Shown: one piece after another, positions 56,601 to 64,000 of the stretch | How positions within the stretch are numbered: position 1 is the first letter of the stretch | How the letters are laid out: the number at the start of each line of letters is the position of its first letter | Assembly (NCBI GenBank): GCA_026315105.1 | Contig: CM048744.1 | Coordinates: 656,831,676-656,895,675 of the forward strand | DNA length: 64,000 nt | From: Locusta migratoria | Taxonomy: Eukaryota; Arthropoda; Insecta; Orthoptera; Acrididae | Direction of reading: 5' to 3' | Position numbers and translations under genes: made by a program | The notes under the pieces: model-generated | The model's database searches: none | What the model was told of the DNA's origin: nothing | The model's input: only the letters and a program-made list of their open reading frames with translations

Positions 56601-57257
56601 GGTGAGGTATATGCGATCCAAGCGGCTCGAGGAATGGGCGGTGTAAAACGTAAAGCCAGGGCGAGTTCCGTAGAGCTTTGTCCAGGTGTCAACGAGTTGT
56701 AGTCTGTCGATGACCACAGAGAGAGCCGCGCAGGGTGAATGTTGTGGCAGTTGGTCGGTGGGCCCTTGTGTCGAGTTGAAATCCCCGCCAAATACCAAGT
56801 CATCCTGTGGACCCATAAATAGCGGCGTGATATCCTCGGCGAAGAATGTGTTGCGGTCTCGACGGTGGCTGGAGCCGGATGGTGCATAGATGTTAATGAT
56901 ACGCACTCCAAATACAGTAAGAGCCATTCACCGAGCAGTGTGGAGGTAAACGACGTCCTCTGCTGGAATGCCATCGCGTAGTAGGATGGCGACGCCGCTG
57001 CCGGTGTCGGAGGCGTGTGAAACATAGCCAGTGTAACCAGTAGGGATGAGAAAATCAGCGACAAACACCTCCTGTAGGAACGCAATATCAACTTCACTTG
57101 AGTAGATGGTGTCTCGAAACATCGCCAGTTTGTGTGAGGCGCGAATGGTGGCCATATTCATCGTGGCGATACGATATTGCTGCGGATGGACACTTGTAAG
57201 GTTTACAGAAGGCGTTGCAGCGGCTCCCGAAAGTCGCTGACTTGCCGTGTCTCCCAC
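53626..57257 (-). pseudogene. Tx1-like LINE ORF2: endonuclease, RT and C-terminal zinc motif
   Basis: The frame is continuous from 57257 to 53626 once the SINE and one duplication are discounted (209 bp, which explains the apparent frame change), with three nonsense codons at 56928, 55803 and 55002. The endonuclease shows FLQEVFV, FGGDFNSTQ (near 56780) and FSDHEAY (near 56545). RT shows YRPITLLNTDMKIFTRL, LDFSQAFDCVDH, RQGCPLSTILYTF and AYADDIVLYL (near 55145). The C-terminal CIHC...DGHRFHC (near 54000) is a zf-RVT-type motif. Roughly 1140 codons, as expected for full-length ORF2. The gene would nick target DNA and reverse-transcribe the element RNA. Confidence 0.88.
54272..54470 (+). mobile_element. 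tRNA-derived SINE, head type A, in Tx1-like ORF2, 10 bp target duplication
   Basis: Full-length copy from AGCCGGCCGCGGTGGCCGAG to CATTTGAACATTT. AAGGTCCAAG flanks it exactly at 54262-54271 and 54471-54480. The B-box has one change (GGTTCTAATCC). Inserted antisense to the LINE gene. Confidence 0.95.
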
Positions 57258-57271
57258 AGTTTCCGCAATTC

Positions 57272-58552
57272 TTAGTTGGGTACTAAAGCTGGTGCCTCCA
57301 TGGGATGCACCCGCTCGGCCACGTTAGCTGTCTGATCCGCTCCTTCGCCAACATCGTCGGCCCATGATGTGGATGTCGATGACGTGTGCTGGCGTTGGTC
57401 TGTAACGGACGAGGCGCATGCTCCAAGCGGTGCTGTGAAGGTAAGGTCGTTCTTAGGTGCTGACATCAAGGATGGTATGTCCTGATTTGAGGTATGGTGC
57501 GTCACCGTAGGACTGTCCAGGGTGGCAGTATCATCCTGCTGCTGGTCGGAAAATGGTACGTCGTCGTCAGACATTCGTTCGGTATCTGAAAAGGTCGTCT
57601 GATGGAGGCCGTCAGCGGAGGGTGTTCGACGGCGTTTCTTACGCCTCCGAGGTGACCGCTGTTTTCGGATGTGTTGTTCTGAATCAGAATGTGGTTGCTC
57701 CTCTTCTATCGCCGCACCCGTCTGTACGAAAGCGGACGTCGGCACCATGGTACCAGCAGAGTCATTCGGAGTTGTCTCTATTGTTGCCGGTTCTGGTGAG
57801 GGCGCTGGAGGCGGTGCTGTGCTTGTGTCGTCGGTATTTTCTTCTGCGTTGGGTACAGGCAACGTAGGTTTAGGCATAGCCTGGAGTTGTATTACGTGGT
57901 TCTGTGCAACTGCAGCGTAGGTGACGGGTAGGGACGTGACCGTTGTTGCTGAGGCCACCTCACCTAGGGGTGTCTGTACCAAACGTCGGCGCATACATTC
58001 GGACCGGACATGGCCTTCCTGGCCACATCCTGAACATGTTCGTGGCTGGCCATCGTACATAACGATGGCCCGCACACCACCAATCATCAGGTACCACGGA
58101 ACGTGTTTCTTCAGCTCAATCTGTATCTGACGCACACCATTTAATACCTGGTAGGTCGTAAATGTTTGCCACTTTTCTGCGAGGTGACCCACGACGTTAC
58201 GTTGGAAGGCTGCAATGACCGTTTCTTGAGGTACTTCAAACGGGAGCTCAAACACCCGTAGAGTACGTAATCCGAATCCTACATGATCGACCGTTACGGC
58301 ACCGATGTGTCCATCAGAGTGCTTGAACTTCAGTCCGGTGTTATGTCGTTGGACAACTTCAGTGCATAGCGCTTCTGTCGTCATCTTGATATAGACGATG
58401 CTTCCCGTGATTGAAAAGTGTATTCCGATCACGTCTTATGGGTTCAAACGAAGATCTTCTCGTATGAACTGTTCGATTTCAAAAGCTCTTGGTCGTGGAT
58501 GTTCAGCCTGAAACGTTACTTTGATCGTCGCACGGCGGTAAGCGTGCGCCAT
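57272..58552 (-). pseudogene. Tx1-like LINE ORF1 (gag-like, CCHC zinc knuckle)
   Basis: The best start is the ATG at 58552 (MAHAYRRATIKVTF), because the frame is open from there except for one stop at about 58436; starting at 58432 would drop about 40 conserved-looking residues. An RNA-binding fold-like region (FELPFEVPQETVIAAFQRNV) is followed by a CCHC knuckle CSGCGQEGHVRSEC near 58000-58036, then a long Pro/Ser/Thr/acid-rich tail with a basic RKQRSPRRRKKRRRTP patch. About 426 codons. Binds element RNA and forms the RNP with ORF2, which starts 15 bp downstream. Confidence 0.82.
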
Positions 58553-58681
58553 GAGGTTCGTGAATGCGGGACTCGATACACACAAATACCGCGACGCGGA
58601 AGTAAACAAACCCCGGAGCGGAGCGTTAAGCGGCGCGCGGCGCAGGTGCGCACGCTAGCACGGCCCAAGGCCAACTGACCT

Positions 58682-58870
58682 CCTCTAGACGACCGCATCA
58701 GTAGCGATTAAGGTGCCTCGGAATACTCTAAGAACGATTTCCTTCACGTCACACACTTTAATTCAACTTCTATGTTCCATAAAATATTGCCACTATGCCA
58801 AGGCTCTGCATGCAGCGGAAATGGACATATTGGAACTTTCCTGTTTTAATGTGATATAAATATCATTGTA
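58682..58870 (-). repeat. tRNA-like repeat, 5' half, right flank of the Tx1-like insertion
   Basis: CCTCTAGACGACCGCATCAG, then CGATTAAGGTGCCTCGG and CTCTAAGAACGATTTCCTTC parallel the complement of 59020-59095 in the neighbouring copy, where the spacing is uninterrupted. Together with 53020-53159 it makes one tRNA-like unit on the minus strand, broken in the A-box/D-loop. Confidence 0.72.
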
Positions 58871-58879
58871 AATACAAAT

Positions 58880-59175
58880 ATATAATCTCTGAAACGGATT
58901 TTGGTCTCGAATATGTCAATGACATTAATGATAAATCTGAAGCATTGAGTTAAAATTAGTGATGCGACTGGCAATCGAACCCAGACCTCCATGCTTACTT
59001 GGCAGACGTCTTACTGCTAGTTTGTGATGTAAAGGAATCGTGCTTAGACTATTACGAGGCGCCTTAATCGCTAGTGATGCGGTGATCTAGCGGTAAATAA
59101 ATCATGGAGATCTGGGTTCGATCCCCGGTCGCACCACAAATTTTAATTCAATGCTTCAGATTTATCATTAAAAAC
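58880..59175. repeat. Second tRNA-containing inverted repeat
   Basis: Arms 58924-58993 and 59103-59171 are about 90% reverse complementary (AATGATAAATCTGAAGCATT and its complement). The right side carries a tRNA-like sequence on the plus strand with A-box TGATCTAGCGGTAA, B-box GGTTCGATCCC and TCGCACCAC end; the left arm carries the 3' half on the minus strand. Same family as the unit split by the Tx1-like LINE only 200 bp away. Confidence 0.8.
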
Positions 59176-59600
59176 AAGACGATTGGAACATGGGAAGATC
59201 TCATCTCAGCCCATAGAAAATTTCCACGGGAGACTGACAGGCGTGGTCGTGAAAACGGTGACCAGCTTTTGGATGATATTGTAAAAGTGACTCATCAATC
59301 ACAGGGCAAAAGAGACGATAAATTCGAGGAGACGCTGAAGCTGGAGAGGGAATGGAGGAGACCGCAGAAGAGGCCTGGTTAGTCGCCGCAGAAGAGATGC
59401 AGGCAGCTCCCAGCGTGGCAGACGCAGCACTTTGTGACGTCTTCGCTCGGGGATCGCGCCGCGCCACACAGCTGCAGAGCCTGGGAGCGCAGAGCAGGCG
59501 TGGGCGATGCCGCCGACACCGCCGACGCTCACCCACACCGCACCGCTCCGATACAACGTCTGTCGCCCACGTCACGTTAAACTTGGTCGCATAGGAAATT
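59176..59600 (+). other. Coding-like stretch and GC-rich patch of unknown nature
   Basis: A plus frame to 59382 reads GRENGDQLLDDIVKVTHQSQ then KLEREWRR, with coiled-coil character, reminiscent of the C-terminal part of Myb/SANT-like adaptor proteins, but too short to assign. GC-rich sequence with CRE-like TGACGTC (59437) follows. Confidence 0.2.
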
Positions 59601-59626
59601 ACTGTACCCTTCCCCGTTCATATCTA

Positions 59627-60419
59627 ACAAGGAAAGTACTTGGGCTCGAACAAACACATATACACCAAAATCGTATGAGAGATAATTGTAAAGATCCCTT
59701 ATTGCACTAGTGATACTCCCACATCTGAAAAACTCTGCAGTCGTCCGTTGGAGGCCTCTGCGTGTGCCACGCCGCATTCCACTTTGACCTGTCGGTTCGC
59801 CAGTAGGAACGGTGCAGTGTGCCTCCGAAGTTGTGTTTTGTGATGTTATTTGTGTGGTGAAGCGTCAGATGGAGCGGCGATTGCTAATCAATTCTGCTAA
59901 TGAATTGCGATTGGCTGAGATGAAGTTACGAAGAACCCTTGTTCGTGAAGATGGTATTAGTGTAGAAAATGAAACATTTGCATGCTTTCTCGTATATGTT
60001 ATGGTACAGAAATATGGAGATAAGTTAGATACTGTTGTTACAAACTCATAATAATGATAATAGGGATGATAATGACGAACAACTCATTGAAAGCGGCAGT
60101 GCTAAGTGCGGGAAGAGGCGATGGAAGCAGTGGCAGTGAATACCAACAGCCTTGCGGAAGAACGTTAAGGCTGCAACTATCATCACGGCTTTTGATGACA
60201 ATTCGCTAGAGAACATGTACGATGATCATTACATATGTTATAGTTAAGATATCTGCATTACATATGGCGTCTACAATTACATCTACAGTGATATCTAGAG
60301 CATGGTTGCAGACCTTTGCAGAAAAAACGACACCCACCAGCACATTGAGGTGTACGTAGAGATCCTGCAACCAGACGTTCATACAGATATGTTTGTTCGA
60401 GCCCATGTACTTTCCTTGT
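59627..60419. repeat. Short inverted motif pair
   Basis: ACAAGGAAAGTACTTGGGCT with CGAACAAACA continuing (59627-59660) recurs in reverse at 60388-60419 (TGTTTGTTCGAGCCCATGTAC then TTTCCTTGT). Minus and plus frames across it share LTRKV.GLEQT. Origin unknown, perhaps parts of one dispersed repeat. Confidence 0.55.
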
Positions 60420-61330
60420 AAGTCGTGTCCACGCCCAGTGAAATCGGCCCTGACAGATTATTGTTTTGCTGGTATTGTAATATATAAAACTAAACGTCAT
60501 CTGGTAATCGACTGTTCTCAAATCAATCCCTTGAATCAAATATTCCTTTATTTATTTTAATGCGCTGTGGCAGTTATCAGAGGGAGGTTCCATATACTAA
60601 CAGCTATTAGTAGATATGGCAGATAAACTTAAGGCAAAGGCAAATGACGGCGTTCAAATCTGATTTTCAAAGTTTCCACAGCAATCTTCAGTGTACTTCT
60701 TACTTCTCTTGATATCACCACATGTAGCTCTTACGAAATCGTCTTTTGGTTCTTTTATGACGGCTGCACTGTTTATAATCGGCTCTGAACTTTTATCATG
60801 TAGACAGCTTCTCAGACAACATCGCAGACAAATATCTAAAGGTGTAAGGTTCAGTGACCTTCATAGCCTTCTTTCGCAGAATGTCAACTTTATATGATGT
60901 TTCAACTGACGAATTGAATGTGAAGGAGCTCATGGTGGAAGAACATAAGCATTCTTTTAGCCAAACTAATCTCATCCAATAATTTTGGAATCTCATTTCG
61001 TTGTCTGTCAAACCATACCACACATTTCTTGAAAAATGTCTATCGTAGTGGCATGTGAGTTTTCTTCTCGAGTGACAGTGCGTTAGTCACTTAATCAATG
61101 GGATTAGTTCGCGATGACCCATTTCAAATGAAAAAATTCCAGTCGCCTAAATGCATCTTCTGCTTCAGGCGATAACCGATAACGTGCAGAAAATATGTAT
61201 ATGTTTGTTCAAGAAATACGTTATATCGACTGAATAATGTGTGTTCATTTACATGTACCGATAAAATATGTCTGTTGGGCACTGCACCACTCTGACACAG
61301 TATAACGAACACACCAACGAAGGGAAGGAA
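60420..61330. other. Spacer, nothing recognised
   Basis: No supported feature. Confidence 0.4.
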
Positions 61331-61335
61331 GTAAG

Positions 61336-61545
61336 AGCGCGGAAATGGCCGAGCACACTAAGGCGCCTTGCTCAGGAGCGTGGGGTTGCATCCCGTCAAG
61401 GCTGAGAGTCGTCCCTCGGCCGTGTGTGTGGGTGTGTGGGGGTAGGTGTGTTGTCCTTAGCATGAGTTATTTTAAGTAGTTTGTAAGTCTAGGGACTGAT
61501 GACCACTGCAATTTTGTCCAATAGTTTTACAAATATTTGAACGTT
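61336..61545 (+). mobile_element. tRNA-derived SINE, diverged
   Basis: GCGCGGAAATGGCCGAGCAC A-box region, a damaged B-box (GGGGTTGCATCCCG), a short (GT)n expansion at about 61421-61440, and tail AGGGACTGATGACCACTGC ending ATTTGAACGTTTTTT. Among the oldest SINE copies here. Confidence 0.8.
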
Positions 61546-61845
61546 TTTTAAATATATTTTGTAATTATTTTTCACTGAGAGGTACAAATCCCTACTGATA
61601 CATGTGGCATGACTTAAGGAAGACCAAATACATACGTTATAAATGATATTAAAATTTCATCAGAAAATAAACAACTCAAATACCGTCTTATCGTTTCACA
61701 AAAGCATAGAAACAGCTGTAGGTATCCAGGAGACACTGAGAACACTTTAATTGTGGCAGAAAAAACGGCCTCGAGATAATTTTCAAGACACGTGTAATTT
61801 CACCTGTGGCCATTTCCTCTGATTGTAGCTCTATCGCTTGTTGGT
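61546..61845. other. AT-rich spacer, nothing recognised
   Basis: No supported feature. Confidence 0.4.
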
Positions 61846-61849
61846 TGGT

Positions 61850-62460
61850 TGTGGTCTTCAGTCAGGAGAATGGTTTGATGCAGCTCTCCACAATACCCTA
61901 TCCTGAGCAAGCCTCTTCAACTCCACATAAAAACGGGAACATACATTTGTCTGAATCTGCTTACTGTACCCAATACTGTGGTCTTCCTCTGAGGTTTTTA
62001 TCACACACACTTCCCTTCAAAGCTAAATTCACAATTCTTTGATGTCTAAGATTGTGTCCTACCAATCGATCCCTTCTTTTAGTCAAGGTATGCCAGAAAT
62101 TCCTTTTCTTCCCAATTCTTGTCAGTATCTCCTCATTAGCTACGCGATCCACCCACGTAATCTATAGTATTCTTCTGTAGCACCACATTTCAAAAGCCTC
62201 TATCGTCTTCCTGTCCGCAGTGTTTGTCGTCCATGTTTCACTCCCATACAAGGCAATACTCCACACAAATGCCTTCAGAAAGGACTACCTTAGGCTTAAA
62301 TCAATATTCGATGTTAACAAATTTCTCTTTTTCAAGAACGCTTTTCTTTCCATTGCCATTCTGCATTTTATATCCTCTGTACTGCGACAATCATTTGTAA
62401 TTTTACTGCCCAAGTAACAAAACTCATCTACCTCCTTTATTGTTTCGTTACCTAATCTAA
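61850..62460 (-). mobile_element. RTE-like LINE 3' fragment
   Basis: Starts TTGTGGTCTTCAGTCAGGAG, followed by GGTTTGATGCAGCTCTCC, and runs through C-terminal coding sequence (RIGKKRNFWHTLTKRRDRLV on the minus strand; AFLKKRN- and LLTSDI-type residues further on) to CGTTACCTAATCTAA at 62460, where it stops abruptly. Same family as 5713-7862; severely 5'-truncated. Confidence 0.82.
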
Positions 62461-64000
62461 CCTATCACATGGAACTCTAAAATATTTATATTTCTCAAAA
62501 CATGGTGGAATTGTGAAATCGCTATGATTAACTGCAATGAAGAGGTCGTAATTACAAATTGTACAGCCAGCCATAGGGAACGCCTGGCAAGCAGGCAGTA
62601 CCGCCAAGCACGATGTCTCGACAGGACAACATACAATCTCGCCAGCAGACCATACAACGTCCACGGAACACGAACAAGGTAAATAAATAGACGATTCGCG
62701 ACCTGAATAGGTACTGTTTCCTGCAGGGGTCGCTGTGCTAACCACACCAGCCGCATATCCTTTCCGCCTGCATATGAATGGTCTACGACCACTGTATAGG
62801 CCTGGCCAGTTACCACGGTAGTTCTCGCTCTGCTATGAAGCCAGCAGTTGGCTAAGTAGTGACGACGAAGAAGAATCATCTTCATCCGGAGAGTCCTTGC
62901 ACACCGCCTTTCCCACCGCTTCCTTTCCCTCGCTCCCCCCGGGCGGACACGAACGAAGCAACACAGCTGGGGTGGCGATGGGCCTCACTGATCCCCGCAC
63001 TAGAATTGAGCAACATTTCCTCCAGGTAGAAGAGCGCATACCTGGGGCTTCCCGTCACCACCTCAGACACAGTACGCTTGTTTCTGCCGCCCGTCAAGAT
63101 CACGTAGTGGCGAGATTCGATATAAAGTTTTGTTAAGTGATACTGAATCTGGAGGACTCTGTAACAACAATGTTTACCAAAGGGGTCACACATCACTTGT
63201 TTATAAAATTGCATCTTTAAACGCTATAAGGAGGAGAAATCAATTGTCGAGAGGACTGGAGATGTTCTAAGAATAACTGTAATGTAAAATTTTTTACAAT
63301 AGGAAATGATCATGTTTTGCCGTGGTACGACGGAAATAATTGTCGTGATTTATATTTTGTGCAAGATATACGTAGGAAATGACTGTCGAATGCAATAAAA
63401 TGGAAAGTTACCTATGATATTGACAAGCGACCGGCAAAAATCATTAATAAGGAGGTGGAAGAGCAGCGCCATTATTTCAGCATGTTGATTCATCGAGATG
63501 TAACATACAGGAGAAACATATTGTCAGTACAAGGCTTAAGTGCCATCCGAAGTTGCCCAAATCAGCAGAGGAGATTTATTTGGCGGTCAATTGCATTAAC
63601 ATGAAAACGGTAAATTTTGAGGGATTTGTACTGAAAAATGATCCTGACTCATAAGATAATTTTTTCAATCGAGTCGAATCTTCATTACTTATGTGAAAAT
63701 GATAGTTCTGATGGAGGGTACATTTGAAACTGCTCCAAAATTTTTCTTGCAATTATTTACATTCCATATGTTTTCTGTCTTTTGAAAGATAAAAATACGG
63801 CAACGTAAGTTAGTGTTCTGTATTTGTGATATACAGGAACAGTTAAACAATGGAATGTGCTTCGAACCAAAAGTTTGTTGGTTGCAGGTTTCATCTGTCC
63901 CAAGATTGGTAAGTTCTCTTTCTTTCTTTCACCTTTCTTCTTTATCTCATACTAGCAATACGTTATAGTTTCGCTGCGGACTATGCGTGTTGGTGTTTTC
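62461..64000. other. Spacer, nothing recognised
   Basis: Overlapping ORFs on both strands at 62452-63214 are at most 142 codons and show no domain. The last kilobase is AT-rich with no repeat recognised. Confidence 0.4.

Larger units (their letters stand above)
53160..58681 (-). mobile_element. Tx1/L1-like LINE, near full length, inserted in a tRNA-like repeat
   Basis: About 5.5 kb with a 5' region, ORF1 (zinc knuckle), ORF2 (endonuclease, RT, C-terminal Cys/His), a 3' UTR and an A-rich tail (T/C runs at 53159-53225 on the plus strand, with a (G)n run). CCTCT at 53155-53159 and 58682-58686 is a candidate 5 bp target duplication. Without the insert the flanks join to a tRNA-like sequence that matches the neighbouring copy at 58924-59171. 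ORF2 motif spelling (YRPITLLNTDMKI; RQGCPLSTILYTFALEPL) points to the Tx1 branch of L1-type LINEs. A SINE lies within ORF2. Confidence 0.85.

Noticed and set aside
62452..62885. Overlapping minus-strand ORFs of 97 and 142 codons
   Set aside because: Overlap in different frames and resemble nothing; judged chance.
1..64000. CRISPR arrays, bacterial operons, rRNA genes
   Set aside because: No regularly spaced repeats, no ribosome-binding-site/operon structure and no rRNA core sequences were seen; the repeat content is eukaryotic.

Overview
The window looks like a piece of a large, repeat-saturated insect genome, most likely from a polyneopteran such as an orthopteran. I infer this from recognisable repeat families: a tRNA-derived SINE ending in a GGGACTGATGACCCC-type tail, an RTE-like LINE whose 3' end contains a GGTTTGATGCAGCTC block, Jockey-like LINE 3' ends, Penelope-like elements, and Tc1/mariner relics. 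I see no intact host gene, rRNA gene, conventional tRNA gene, CRISPR array or bacterial operon. The base composition is AT-rich, with a few GC/CpG-rich islands near 20.2-21.3, 24.6-25.0, 31.1-31.5, 45.0-45.25, 52.2-52.9 and 59.4-59.6 kb.

Layout. 0-10 kb: a SINE, Jockey-like LINE copies on the minus strand, and a 2.15 kb RTE-like LINE that splits an unidentified, decayed minus-strand coding-like region. 10-20 kb: a Tc1-like pseudogene, a Penelope-like 3' end, several SINEs, a mariner N-terminal relic and small LINE fragments. 20-33 kb: a GC-rich block, two further Tc1-like relics, a short hairpin, a Jockey-like 3' end abutting an ORF1-like coiled coil with a repeated 5' region, and SINEs. 33-42 kb: a Penelope GIY-YIG pseudogene, a probable solo LTR, a pair of about 247 bp inverted repeats 3 kb apart, and a second Penelope copy interrupted by an 800 bp mariner-type element. 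41.5-44.4 kb: a Jockey-like LINE interrupted by an RTE element with a 7 bp target duplication. 45.4-47.0 kb: a 685 bp foldback element and a palindromic mariner. 48.7-52.1 kb: a perfect 102 bp tRNA-containing palindrome, a broken Mutator-like (MULE) transposase, and an inverted repeat with a hammerhead-like hairpin in each arm. 53.0-59.2 kb: a nearly complete Tx1/L1-like LINE of about 5.5 kb, inserted into a tRNA-like repeat and itself carrying a SINE. 59.2-64 kb: sparse, with a SINE and an RTE-like 3' fragment.

The elements interact mainly through nesting: SINE in Tx1, SINE tail in RTE, RTE in Jockey, mariner in Penelope, RTE-like LINE in Jockey. The autonomous LINEs are plausible suppliers of reverse transcriptase for the SINEs. 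The strongest unusual signals are the Tx1-like LINE in a tRNA-like target, the recurrent hammerhead-like hairpin (CTGANGA, then a T, a stem and GAAA) at six places, and the tRNA-containing palindromes. All family assignments come from reading translations and motifs by eye and from memory; no database search was run.
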